Part shown: piece after piece, positions 42,759 to 51,592 of the stretch
Layout of the letters: every line of letters starts with the position of its first letter
Position numbering within the stretch: position 1 is the stretch's first letter
NCBI GenBank assembly: GCA_040616305.1
Contig: CP159918.1
Span: 1,922,001 to 1,986,000, forward strand
Source: UBA1876 sp003446665
GTDB lineage: Bacteria; Synergistota; Synergistia; Synergistales; Thermovirgaceae
Direction of reading: 5' to 3'
Length of the DNA stretch: 64,000 bases
Notes under the pieces: generated by a model
Told to the model about the DNA's origin: nothing
The model's input: the letters and a program-made list of their open reading frames with translations, nothing else
Databases searched by the model: none
Translations under genes and position numbers: made by a program

Positions 42759-44063
42759 ATGGCTATAACCATAGCTCTTATTCTGATCATCGTCACGCTC
42801 CTTCTCGGACTGCCGGTCCCTTTCTGCTTCATGCTATCCACCACTTTCATGGTCGTCACCCATGGGTACGATCCGTCATTTTTGCTCCCCTACGGCTTCA
42901 GCCAGATGAGTTCCATCGTCCTTTTGGCCATCCCGCTTTTTATCATGGTGGGAGGGATGATGGACAAAGGCGGGATAGGCACATCGCTGGTGAATTTCGT
43001 TGACATCCTGATAGGCAGGGTCAAGGGGGGCCTGGGCGTCGTCGCGGTGGTCTCCTGCGCCGTCTTCGGATCCATATCCGGCAGTTGCGCCGCGACCCTT
43101 TCCTGCATCGGTTCGATCATGTTCCCCAGGCTCCGGGAAAATGGTTACCCCATGGGGCACAGCGCCGCTCTTGTTTCGTGCGCCGCTCCCCTGGGACTAC
43201 TCATACCCCCAAGCTCCCAAATGATCCTATACGCCTGGGTGGGTCAGCAATCGGTCCTGGCCTGTTTTCTGGCCACTGTCGGACCTGGCATCGTACTGAC
43301 GATCCTGCTGAGCACGTTGAACCTCGTCATGCTTCGAAACGACACAAACATCCACGTTGTTCCGCCCATGACTTCAAAAGAAAAATTCAGCCTTTTGGGA
43401 AAACGAGGCAAGAAGGCGGCACCTGCGCTTTTCATGCCGATCATCGTCCTTGGCGGCATCTACGGCGGCATCATGACGCCGACCGAGGCCGCCGCGGTAT
43501 CGGTTCTGTATTCCATACCTGTGGGCTTTTTCGTTTATCGCGGACTCAACAGGAAAAATTTCGTCCAGGTGGTGGTCGAAACGGCGACTACCACCGGCGT
43601 GGTTATGCTCATGATGTATTGCATCATGATGCTCAGCCGCATCTATGTGCAGGAACGGCTCCCCGACCTCATAATGAACGTTTTGACCAGCGTTTCCACG
43701 AACAAGTACGTCATCCTGCTCATGCTTAACATCTTCATGATAATCATCGGCATGATCATGGACGACGTCAGCGCCATGCTGCTTTGCACGCCGATCCTGC
43801 TGCCCGTCGTGACACAGCTGGGGGTAAGCCCGATCCACTTCGCCGCCATCATAGGCACCAACCTGGGGCTCGGCAACGTAACTCCTCCTACGGCGCCTAC
43901 ACTGTACTTTGGCGGGCGAATGGCGAAAACACCGGTGTCGCAGATGATGAAACCAGCCATGATCTTCATCATCTTCGCATGGCTTCCCACACTTCTGGCA
44001 GTCACCTACATTCCGGAACTTGCCCTTTGGCTACCCAGGCTGGTACTCGGGGGCCGGTTCTGA
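42759..44063 (+). CDS. dctM: TRAP transporter large permease (DctM family), operon 2
   Basis: A 434-residue, roughly 12-helix permease. Hallmarks are LLLGLPVPFCFMLS, SCAVFGSISGSCAATLSCIG, APLGLLIPPSSQMILYAWVG, MTPTEAAAVSVLYSI and NLGLGNVTPPTAPTLYFGG. CTGGAGG precedes ATG 42759. Confidence 0.95.
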   Translation: MAITIALILIIVTLLLGLPVPFCFMLSTTFMVVTHGYDPSFLLPYGFSQMSSIVLLAIPLFIMVGGMMDKGGIGTSLVNFVDILIGRVKGGLGVVAVVSCAVFGSISGSCAATLSCIGSIMFPRLRENGYPMGHSAALVSCAAPLGLLIPPSSQMILYAWVGQQSVLACFLATVGPGIVLTILLSTLNLVMLRNDTNIHVVPPMTSKEKFSLLGKRGKKAAPALFMPIIVLGGIYGGIMTPTEAAAVSVLYSIPVGFFVYRGLNRKNFVQVVVETATTTGVVMLMMYCIMMLSRIYVQERLPDLIMNVLTSVSTNKYVILLMLNIFMIIIGMIMDDVSAMLLCTPILLPVVTQLGVSPIHFAAIIGTNLGLGNVTPPTAPTLYFGGRMAKTPVSQMMKPAMIFIIFAWLPTLLAVTYIPELALWLPRLVLGGRF

Positions 44064-44106
44064 AGGTCTCTGGTTGAAAGGCTCTATGATGGTGTACAAT
44101 GCCGGC

Positions 44107-44137
44107 GGGGCCTTTCCGGCATCGCCGGGAAGGCCCC
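44107..44137 (+). terminator. Hairpin between dctM and the M20 peptidase gene
   Basis: A 14-bp stem (44107-44120 with 44124-44137, one G-T pair) around ATC. The T-run is poor (GTATTTG), so it may attenuate or protect the RNA rather than end it. Confidence 0.45.
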
Positions 44138-44190
44138 GTATTTGCGCAAGCAGACTAAAAGTCGCAGAAGCCAAAAAAGGAGTGAAACCC

Positions 44191-45873
44191 TTGATAAGCA
44201 CCCAAAAAGACCATCTTTACAGGCTTTTACTGGACCTTGTAAACATTCCTAGCGTATCGCCGTCGAAGGAGGGCGAAAACTGCATAGCCCGGTTTATTTT
44301 TGATTCTCTTAGAGAAATCCCCTATTTCAAGGAAAATCCCTCCGACGTTCGCCTTATACCGATGGAAGGCGACCGTTACGAAAGGCATATCGTCTTCGCT
44401 CTCGTAAGATCGAAAAGAGAAACCGCCGACACAGTCCTGCTTACCGGCCACATGGACGTGGTCGGTACCGACGCGTGTGGCAGTCTGAAGGATGCGGCCT
44501 TCGACCCCGAGGAGTACACCCGGAAAATTTCTGCACTCGAGCTTCCCCCGGAGGTAAAAAAAGACCTGGCCTCGGGCGACTGGCTCTTCGGGCGCGGTGT
44601 AGCCGACATGAAAACAGGCGTGGCGACGGGGCTTTCCATCCTCGCCGAAGCAGCCGGGGGAGAATTTGACCCGGGCGCCAACCTGGCCGTCCTATATGTA
44701 GGCGACGAAGAGAACAACTCCGGCGGCATGCTGGCTGCCGTTCCCGTTCTGGCTTCATTGCAGGAAGAAGAGGGCTTGCGGTTTCTTTCCTGCATCAACA
44801 CGGAACCGACTTTCGCCGGCGGGTCAAAGGCGGGTCCCTCTATTTACCTCGGAAGCATAGGCAAGATAAACCCCTTCTTCTATTTCGCCGGCAAGGAGAC
44901 CCACGTGGGGGAATACTACGAGGGCCTTTGCGCGGCGCCCATCGTATCACACCTGGACATCATGCTCGACGGAAACCCCGAATACGCCGACACCCTCGAT
45001 GGACGGGCATACCCGCCCTATGGCTGCATGCGTCAGCTTGACCTGCGCAGGGAATACTCGGCAACGATAATGACCAGGGCGGTAGCCTTTTACAGCTACC
45101 TGACCGCCCGGAAGATGCCAAGCGAAATCCTGACAGAATTGAAACACCTGGCCCTGGAGGCCCAAAAACGAGCCATCGAGCAATATGAGAGGTTCGCAAA
45201 GGGTTACGAAAAAAGAAATGGCTCCGGCGCGGTGCTGTCGTCCTGGAGGCCGAAGGTCCTCACCTTCGGGGAATTGCTCAAACGCGCCGAAACACTTTTG
45301 GGGGACAAATTTCACGACGTCCTGGAAGAAGCCGAGGCATCCTGTGCTCCGGGTGCCGATGAAAGGGAACGTGCTTTCGTCACGGTGGAACATCTCGCGG
45401 AGGTTTGCGCACTAAAGCCGCCTTACGGCGTCGTCGGGTTTCTGCCGCCCTGGTATCCGCACCGCACAAACCGTGGTAAAAGTCGCGGTGAAATGGCGAT
45501 GCGGCACGTGGCCGAAAAACTCCGAGAGGAAGCGAAAACGGCTTATGGCGTCCAACTTGAAATCCGATCTCTTTTCGAAGGCGTCTCCGACCTCAGTTAC
45601 TGCGGCTTCGAAGGGGGAGCCGAAGAAATACAGACCGTCGGTGAAAACCTGCCGGGATGGGGTAAACTTTATCGTTTCCCCGAAAAGGACCTGCTTAAAT
45701 TGGACATACCTGTTTTGAACCTGGGACCTTTCGGTAAAGATGCACACAAGAACACGGAACGGATTCACCTCCCTTACTCACTGGAGGTCTATCCCCGTCT
45801 TTTGAAAGAAGCCGTCAGGCTTGTGGCAGGAGAGGGTGAGAGCTTGCATGGCGGAGAAGATAAAGCTCGCTGA
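44191..45873 (+). CDS. RocB-like M20-family metallopeptidase
   Basis: A protein of about 560 residues, the length of RocB-type arginine-utilisation proteins. M20 metal ligands are seen in LLTGHMDVVGTD, GRGVADMKTGVATG and VGDEENNSGGML, and later in KNTERIHLPYS. TTG 44191 is chosen because AAAGGAG stands 8 bases upstream; earlier starts fall in the hairpin. Placed after a TRAP operon, it likely hydrolyses an imported N-acyl amino acid or peptide in the cytoplasm. Its 3' end overlaps the YitT gene by 26 bases. Confidence 0.87.
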   Translation: MISTQKDHLYRLLLDLVNIPSVSPSKEGENCIARFIFDSLREIPYFKENPSDVRLIPMEGDRYERHIVFALVRSKRETADTVLLTGHMDVVGTDACGSLKDAAFDPEEYTRKISALELPPEVKKDLASGDWLFGRGVADMKTGVATGLSILAEAAGGEFDPGANLAVLYVGDEENNSGGMLAAVPVLASLQEEEGLRFLSCINTEPTFAGGSKAGPSIYLGSIGKINPFFYFAGKETHVGEYYEGLCAAPIVSHLDIMLDGNPEYADTLDGRAYPPYGCMRQLDLRREYSATIMTRAVAFYSYLTARKMPSEILTELKHLALEAQKRAIEQYERFAKGYEKRNGSGAVLSSWRPKVLTFGELLKRAETLLGDKFHDVLEEAEASCAPGADERERAFVTVEHLAEVCALKPPYGVVGFLPPWYPHRTNRGKSRGEMAMRHVAEKLREEAKTAYGVQLEIRSLFEGVSDLSYCGFEGGAEEIQTVGENLPGWGKLYRFPEKDLLKLDIPVLNLGPFGKDAHKNTERIHLPYSLEVYPRLLKEAVRLVAGEGESLHGGEDKAR

Positions 45874-46759
45874 AATAGTCAAAAAGATCCTTAAATGGCG
45901 ATCCGCGAAGCGTTTTTTCAGAGAATGGGCACTGATTCACGGCGGAGCTTTTCTAGTTGCGGCGGGGATCGTTTATTTTCTGGTCCCTAACAACCTTGCG
46001 GCAGGAGGGGTAAGCGGCCTGGCCATGGTGTTGGGTTCTTTCTGGCCGAATCTTCCCATTGGATTCATGATGCTGGGGATGAACATGGTGCTTTTTATCG
46101 CCGGTTTCATCCTGGTCGGCAAGGAGTTCGGTGCCAAAACGGTTTACACCAGCTTCCTCGTATCGGGCCTTGCCTGGTTTCTGGAGGCCTTCTTCCCCAT
46201 ATCGGGGCCGCTCACGGACGACATTCTGGTACAACTGGTCTTCGGCATTCTTTGCTCCGCCATGGGAATGGCTGTTGTCTTCAACCAGAACGCATCCACT
46301 GGCGGCACGGACATCACCGCCAAGATCCTGAACAAGTTCTTTCATATCGACCTGGGCAAGGGAGTGCTGCTTTCGGATTTTCTGATCGTGGCTGGCGCCA
46401 TCGCCGTATTCGGGCCCCGAACAGGCATGTATGCCCTTTTGGGCGTGATAATGAACGGGCTTTTGGTGGACTGGTTCATCCTGGGCATGAAAGTCCACAA
46501 ATACGTGATGGTCATCAGCCGCGAAAGCCGGAAAATCTCGGCTTTCATACTGGAGGAACTCGAAAGCGGCGCCACCATCTACGAGGCGCGCGGGGCCTAC
46601 ACAGGCGAACCGAAGGAAGTTATAGCCACAATACTCAGCAGGAGGAAATTCATTCGTCTCAGAAATTTCATAAAGGACATCGACCCCAATGCCTTCATCA
46701 GCGTTCAGTCGATCCACGAAGTGCTCGGCGAGGGGTTTTCCGACATCCGGTCAAGCTGA
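45848..46759 (+). CDS. YitT-family membrane protein (DUF161 + DUF2179)
   Basis: A protein of about 303 residues with five to six membrane helices (residues about 25-190), including YFLVPNNLAAGGVSGLAMVL and VVFNQNASTGGTDITAKILN. A C-terminal cytoplasmic DUF2179 domain follows (KVHKYVMVISRESRKISAFI; ATIYEARGAYTGEPKEVI). The function of the family is unknown; transport is suspected. The ATG lies inside rocB, so translation is coupled. Confidence 0.92.
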   Translation: MAEKIKLAEIVKKILKWRSAKRFFREWALIHGGAFLVAAGIVYFLVPNNLAAGGVSGLAMVLGSFWPNLPIGFMMLGMNMVLFIAGFILVGKEFGAKTVYTSFLVSGLAWFLEAFFPISGPLTDDILVQLVFGILCSAMGMAVVFNQNASTGGTDITAKILNKFFHIDLGKGVLLSDFLIVAGAIAVFGPRTGMYALLGVIMNGLLVDWFILGMKVHKYVMVISRESRKISAFILEELESGATIYEARGAYTGEPKEVIATILSRRKFIRLRNFIKDIDPNAFISVQSIHEVLGEGFSDIRSS

Positions 46760-46862
46760 ACTTTCCCCCTCAAGCGATGCTATACTGAATCGGTACATGA
46801 GGGCCTTCGCGTTTTTTTAGAGGATAAAGGCCCTCCAATTCCAAGGGCGGAGGCAGGCGCAA

Positions 46863-48308
46863 ATGTCCCTTAACCTTTTGCTGATCCTGATACATGACCT
46901 TTCCTCAATCGTCATCCGCCTTGCAATGATAGTGCTTATCCCTCGCTGGCACCCTCCCGCCGCCGCTACGGCCTGGCTTCTGGTAATCTTTTTCTGGCCC
47001 ATACCCGGCTTTTTACTTTATCTTTTGATAGGCCGAAGCAAGCTTCCCCGGGAAAGGATTATGAAACACGAGCGAATGGTTGAACGCCTTGAAAGGGAAA
47101 CGGCAGTCATAAGCAGCGTGCGGGAAATCACTCCACCCGAGCTTCCGGAAAGGCTGGCGTGGTTTTGCAACCTGGCCATGACCCTGGGCGACATGCCCAT
47201 AACTGGAGGCAACGACGTCCAGTTTATAACCTCCATTGACGAAATGGTGGAACGGCTATCCTCGGAAATCGACAAGGCCGAGCACCACGTTCACCTTTTG
47301 TATTTCATCGTGAAAGAAGACAAGGTGACCCGTCCGGTTTTCGAAGCGCTGGAACGGGCCTCCCGCCGCGGCGTCGCCTGCCGGATACTGGCGGACTCGC
47401 TGGGGTCGAGCAAATTCCTCAAACGGACGGCGCCAAGGCTGAAAGAAGCCGGAATATCCGTCGTCGGAGCCCTTCCCCCGACCCTTTTCAGGCGAATCAA
47501 GGCGGCGGCCCGCTTCGATCTCCGCAATCACAGGAAACTTGCCGTAATCGACGGCAAAAGAGCCTACACAGGCTCCCACAACCTCATAGATCCCACCTAC
47601 GGAGGGAAGGCCAAAGGCAGACCCTGGCACGATGTAACCATCAGCCTGAGGGGTCCGGTAACCGCACAGCTTCAAAGGGTCTTTCTGGAAGACTGGTACG
47701 TGGAAGCGGGAAGCATGCCCGACGATCCTTTCCTGTTTCCCGACAGCGGCTCACCGGGGCAGTCCCTGGTCCAGACCGTCCCGAGCGGTCCCTCCTACCC
47801 GACCGAAAACTACCAGCGTCTTGTCGCCTCCGCACTGCATTACGCCAGGCGAAGGGTCATCATAACCACACCTTACCTGATACCCGACGAAAGCCTGCTA
47901 GAGGCCATGGAGGTGGCCGTTTTGGGAGGCGCAAGGGTGCAGCTCGTGGTGCCCGAAAAGTCGGACCAGTTCCTGGTCGGCAACGCCGCAAGATCCTATT
48001 ACGAACAGATCATGGAACTGGGAGTCGAGATTTTCCTATATCAGCCGGGAATTATCCATTCCAAAACAATGACCGTGGATAATGACATCGCCTTCGTCGG
48101 CACAAGCAATTTTGACATCCGGTCCTTCGCCCTTAATTTCGAACTCAACATGATCCTGTATCAAGGTGAGGCCCTTTGGACCCTCCGCGCCCTGCAGGAA
48201 AGCTATATCGACGAATCCCGAAGGCTTTCCCTCGAAGAATGGCGTAAACGTCCCTTTGCAGCGGAAGCGGTCCAGTCGGTGACCAAACTGTTCAGCCCGC
48301 TTTTGTAG
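46863..48308 (+). CDS. cls: Cardiolipin synthase (phospholipase D family)
   Basis: A 481-residue membrane-anchored enzyme with two N-terminal helices (to about residue 58) and two PLD domains. The HKD motifs are NHRKLAVIDGKRAYTGSHNL (variant HRK) and IHSKTMTVDNDIAFVGTSNF. It condenses two phosphatidylglycerols to cardiolipin. A GGAGG-like site precedes ATG 46863. The upstream gap 46760-46862 has a GAGGGCCTT/AAGGCCCTC hairpin around a T-rich loop. Confidence 0.94.
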   Translation: MSLNLLLILIHDLSSIVIRLAMIVLIPRWHPPAAATAWLLVIFFWPIPGFLLYLLIGRSKLPRERIMKHERMVERLERETAVISSVREITPPELPERLAWFCNLAMTLGDMPITGGNDVQFITSIDEMVERLSSEIDKAEHHVHLLYFIVKEDKVTRPVFEALERASRRGVACRILADSLGSSKFLKRTAPRLKEAGISVVGALPPTLFRRIKAAARFDLRNHRKLAVIDGKRAYTGSHNLIDPTYGGKAKGRPWHDVTISLRGPVTAQLQRVFLEDWYVEAGSMPDDPFLFPDSGSPGQSLVQTVPSGPSYPTENYQRLVASALHYARRRVIITTPYLIPDESLLEAMEVAVLGGARVQLVVPEKSDQFLVGNAARSYYEQIMELGVEIFLYQPGIIHSKTMTVDNDIAFVGTSNFDIRSFALNFELNMILYQGEALWTLRALQESYIDESRRLSLEEWRKRPFAAEAVQSVTKLFSPLL

Positions 48309-48419
48309 CAAAATTTCCTCAAGTCGACGAACCCGCTCGCTTTCGGACGGCAAGATAAGCTTCAAAGAACAAAAAAGATAAAGGGGAAGCGCTACCCCGT
48401 AAAAAGGAGGTCTTAAACC

Positions 48420-49208
48420 ATGAAGCTCTACCAGGTGGACTCATTTACCGACAGCCCTTTCGGCGGAAACCCGGCCGCGGTATGCCTGATGGAAACCACA
48501 CGGGAAGAAAGCTGGATGCTGAAAGTGGCCAGGGAGATGAACCTCTCAGAAACAGCCTTTTGCCTCCCACTTTACGACGGCTACAGCCTGAGATGGTTTA
48601 CACCCGTAACTGAAGTCGACCTTTGTGGACATGCGACACTGGCGACGGCTCACGTCCTTTGGGAAACAGGATTGCTGGAAACAAACCAGAACGCCAGGTT
48701 CCAGACGAAAAGCGGCCTTTTGACCGCCCGCCTGGACGGTTCGTGGGTCCTCATGGATTTCCCGGCCGACCCACCGGAAGCATGTCCCGCGCCTCATGAG
48801 CTTCTGGAGGCACTGGGAGTGGGCTCGGCTTCACCAACTTTCAGGGGACGCTTCGACTACCTCGTCGAGATAGAAGACGAAGCCACGCTCACGAACCTTA
48901 AACCCGACTATCTGAAATTGCGTCGCGTAAACACCAGGGGAGTCATCGTCACTGCGCCCTCTGACAGAAGGGATTACGACTTCGTCTCCAGGTTCTTCGC
49001 ACCTGCCGTCGGAGTGGACGAAGACCCCGTCACGGGCTCGGCACACTGCACCCTTTGTCCTTACTGGTCGCAAAAGCTGGGAAAAGAGGACATGCTGGCC
49101 CGCCAGGTTTCGCCCAGGGGCGGAGTCGTGCGAACAGAAATGAAGGGGGCAAGAGTCATAGTCGGAGGTCAGGCCGTGACGGTTTTTGCAGGCGACCTGC
49201 TTGCCTGA
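48420..49208 (+). CDS. PhzF-family isomerase/epimerase
   Basis: A 262-residue protein of the PhzF fold, which resembles diaminopimelate epimerase. MKLYQVDSFTDSPFGGNPAA at the start, the catalytic Glu in MNLSETAFCLP, LCGHATLATAHVLWETG and the second-half VDEDPVTGSAHCTLCPYWSQ are all diagnostic. The physiological reaction in anaerobes is unknown. AAGGAGG precedes ATG 48420. Confidence 0.93.
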   Translation: MKLYQVDSFTDSPFGGNPAAVCLMETTREESWMLKVAREMNLSETAFCLPLYDGYSLRWFTPVTEVDLCGHATLATAHVLWETGLLETNQNARFQTKSGLLTARLDGSWVLMDFPADPPEACPAPHELLEALGVGSASPTFRGRFDYLVEIEDEATLTNLKPDYLKLRRVNTRGVIVTAPSDRRDYDFVSRFFAPAVGVDEDPVTGSAHCTLCPYWSQKLGKEDMLARQVSPRGGVVRTEMKGARVIVGGQAVTVFAGDLLA

Positions 49209-49260
49209 GTGCGATACCAGACTACGGGAACGCAAGGCGTCCCCGAAGGGAGGGATTGTA

Positions 49261-50232
49261 ATGTCCCTTGAAACGGTTCTTCTGCTTTTTGACCGGAAAC
49301 GACCATTCTGGACCGCGGAGCTTCTGGAACTAGCCGGGGAGGACCCCTCGACCGCAGACGAGCTGGATAAGAAGGGGTTGATCCTGCGCAGGGACGGGGG
49401 CTTCGTCCTTTCCGACGCCGGGCGTGAACGTTTCAAACAGTGGGCAGCGGAGTCCTGGCTCGACACTGAACCGGCGCAAGACCCTATGGATACGGACCTC
49501 GAAAAGAAACGCCTCGAAACGGCCTTGCGCTTCGATGCCGGATTCAGGGGTTTTCACGGGACGAAACAGATCTTTATAGCGCCGGAACTTTGGTTTTTCC
49601 CGGACCTTCAAGTGGACCGCCTCTATGACATCACCCCAGGAGGAGTCAGGTGGCTTTTTCCATCCGACCCGCTCGTCGAGGAACTGATAAAAAAATTCCC
49701 GAGGCAGAGGCAACCTGACCCTCAAGACCTGGACACACTCGAGGAATGGGTCCGCGAAAGGCAAATTCCTACAGGCACCTTCGTTCCGGACCTGCTTTGC
49801 CTGAACCAGTGCGACTATGCCTATTACTGGAGACATTCCGTCCCCACCGACCGTTTCGGCTTTCTCAACAAGGACAGGCTCTTTTTGCGGTTTGCAAGAG
49901 ACGTAGAGTCGATGATGCCCGTGGAGCTACTACCGGATATAGCCAAATTCTCGCTTTTTCTCCTCGACAACAGGCAGGTATACCTGCCAGGCTGTTTCGA
50001 CATCGACACCCAGGAACAGACGGCCTTCACGTGGTGGTTCTGGGCCGTGGAAACCAGGGACGAGGCGAAGGTGTTGCTGCATAAACTCAGGCCGCTGGCG
50101 GACCTTCTTGCAGCCCCGGCCATGCCTACGGACCTCTGGGTAATAAGCCTTGAGGACCTTCGGGCCTACGACGAAAAGGCCGAGTCTTTCTACGAGTTCG
50201 TCGACGCCGTGGCGGAGTGTCTGACACGCTGA
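49261..50232 (+). CDS. Unrecognised 323-residue soluble protein
   Basis: GAAGGGAGG precedes ATG 49261. The N-terminal 60 residues look like a small winged helix (LLFDRKRPFWTAELLELAGE; DELDKKGLILRRDGGFVLSD). The rest is mixed alpha/beta with aromatic-rich stretches (ITPGGVRWLFPSDPLVEELI; LNQCDYAYYWRHSVPTDRFG). There are no membrane helices or known catalytic motifs. It lies between phzF and an EamA gene on the same strand, about 50 bases from each, probably one transcript. No function is proposed. Confidence 0.75.
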   Translation: MSLETVLLLFDRKRPFWTAELLELAGEDPSTADELDKKGLILRRDGGFVLSDAGRERFKQWAAESWLDTEPAQDPMDTDLEKKRLETALRFDAGFRGFHGTKQIFIAPELWFFPDLQVDRLYDITPGGVRWLFPSDPLVEELIKKFPRQRQPDPQDLDTLEEWVRERQIPTGTFVPDLLCLNQCDYAYYWRHSVPTDRFGFLNKDRLFLRFARDVESMMPVELLPDIAKFSLFLLDNRQVYLPGCFDIDTQEQTAFTWWFWAVETRDEAKVLLHKLRPLADLLAAPAMPTDLWVISLEDLRAYDEKAESFYEFVDAVAECLTR

Positions 50233-50275
50233 ACCGCCTTCCGACGTTGAATTTATACATTTTGGGGGGCTTTGT

Positions 50276-51160
50276 ATGACAGGTTCCGCTCCTTCGAGAT
50301 CTAACATTCTGTTCGTCCTTTTCCTGGGGATCATCGGAATCTCCACGGGATCTATTTTTGCCCGTTATGCCGACGCCAATCCCATAGCGATTTCGGCATA
50401 CAGGAGCGGAATCGCCACCGCGGCGATGCTGCCTTTCGTCGTTGCCAGACACAGGGGCGAAATCGCGGCTCTCGAACGAAAAACATTTTTGTTCGTACTG
50501 CTGTCAGGGCTTTTTCTGGCCTTGCACTTCGCCACCTGGATTACCTCTCTCTTTTACACCACCATAGCCAGCAGCGTCGTCATTGTTCAGACAATACCCA
50601 TCTGGACGGCTCTTCTTTCTCCTTTCGTCACCGGAGACCGCGTCTCCCGCTTGAGCTGGTGTGGCATCGGGGTAAGTTTCGCCGGCATGCTGACCATTAC
50701 CACGGGAGATTTTGCCATTGGGGGAAGGGCGCTTCTGGGCGATTTCCTTGCTCTGACCGGCGCCTGGTTTGCCACGCTGTACTTTCTGACAGGACGCATA
50801 GTCAGGCCGCGAATGAGTCTTCCTGCCTACACCTGTATTTGTTACGGAGCAGCCGCTTTTATTCTTTTTGCTGCATGCCTCGTTTTCGGAATTCCTCTTT
50901 CCGGATTTTCGACCCGTACCTGGACAGCCTTCGTGGGAATGGGCCTGGTTTCACAGATTTTGGGACACAGCAGCTACAACTGGGCCCTTAAGCACGTAAG
51001 CGCGGGCCTGGTGGCAGTCGCCCTGCTCGGAGAACCTTTGGGCGCCACACTCCTCGCATGGCTCCTTTTCGGCGAAACTCTCACCGTTACGAAGATAATC
51101 GGAGGCGTAGCCATACTCACGGGCATCATCATGGCGGCAAAAGGCGAAGGCCGGTCCTGA
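50276..51160 (+). CDS. EamA/DMT-family transporter
   Basis: A 294-residue, ten-helix permease with two EamA halves: IGISTGSIFARYADANPIAI; FATWITSLFYTTIASSVVIV; GLVSQILGHSSYNWALKHVS and LLGEPLGATLLAWLLFGETL in the second half. It is distinct from the EamA protein at 37.9 kb. The substrate is unknown. A GGGGGG site precedes ATG 50276. Confidence 0.92.
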   Translation: MTGSAPSRSNILFVLFLGIIGISTGSIFARYADANPIAISAYRSGIATAAMLPFVVARHRGEIAALERKTFLFVLLSGLFLALHFATWITSLFYTTIASSVVIVQTIPIWTALLSPFVTGDRVSRLSWCGIGVSFAGMLTITTGDFAIGGRALLGDFLALTGAWFATLYFLTGRIVRPRMSLPAYTCICYGAAAFILFAACLVFGIPLSGFSTRTWTAFVGMGLVSQILGHSSYNWALKHVSAGLVAVALLGEPLGATLLAWLLFGETLTVTKIIGGVAILTGIIMAAKGEGRS

Positions 51161-51267
51161 ATGGCCCGCAGGGCACAAAAAGAGGGGTTTTAATCACATG
51201 GTATAATATAAAACAATTCAAATTTCGTGAGGGGTCACAGACTTCTCCAACACGGAGGTGAACGCTC

Positions 51268-51372
51268 TTGACGAAAACAGATGGAACGGCTCGTTTCCGG
51301 AAGCGCGTTACGAGTCCTCCCGAAATCCGGCACTCGCACGTTCCTTTTTACAACTTTTCTCCCGAGGGTTAA
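51268..51372 (+). CDS. 34-residue ORF, possible leader peptide or gene remnant
   Basis: TTG 51268 follows CGGAGGTGAACGCTC, an excellent ribosome-binding site. The product starts MTKTDGTARFRKRVTSPPEI and ends FYNFSPEG. It is too short for a known family. The strong site suggests it is, or was, translated: a leader for the downstream betaine-binding-protein gene or the stump of a deleted gene. Confidence 0.35.
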   Translation: MTKTDGTARFRKRVTSPPEIRHSHVPFYNFSPEG

Positions 51373-51404
51373 AATTTCTTATTTAGTACGCCTGTCAGCA
51401 ACAT

Positions 51405-51444
51405 CCAACCGCTCGGTTGGCTCGTCGGTTTTACCCAAACCGAC
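51405..51444 (+). promoter_or_regulatory. Twin adjacent hairpins upstream of the betaine-binding protein gene
   Basis: CCAACCG-CT-CGGTTGG (51405-51420) is followed 3 bases later by GTCGGTTT...AAACCGAC (51424-51444). The arms share the core CGGTT, so alternative pairing between them is possible. They lie in the 432-base gap 51161-51592, which otherwise holds only the 34-codon ORF and an AT-rich promoter-like zone near 51200-51215. Confidence 0.45.
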
Positions 51445-51592
51445 CTTGTAAATTCTACCCCCTTTGTTCCATCGAACATCCAGGTCCATTCAATCGAAAA
51501 CAGGTGCGTAATGTCCCCGAAAGGTCTGCGGCTTGGCCGCTGTCGCTTTCAAAAAAGTGGGCAGACGCCCGCTATATCGAAAGGAGTGCATC

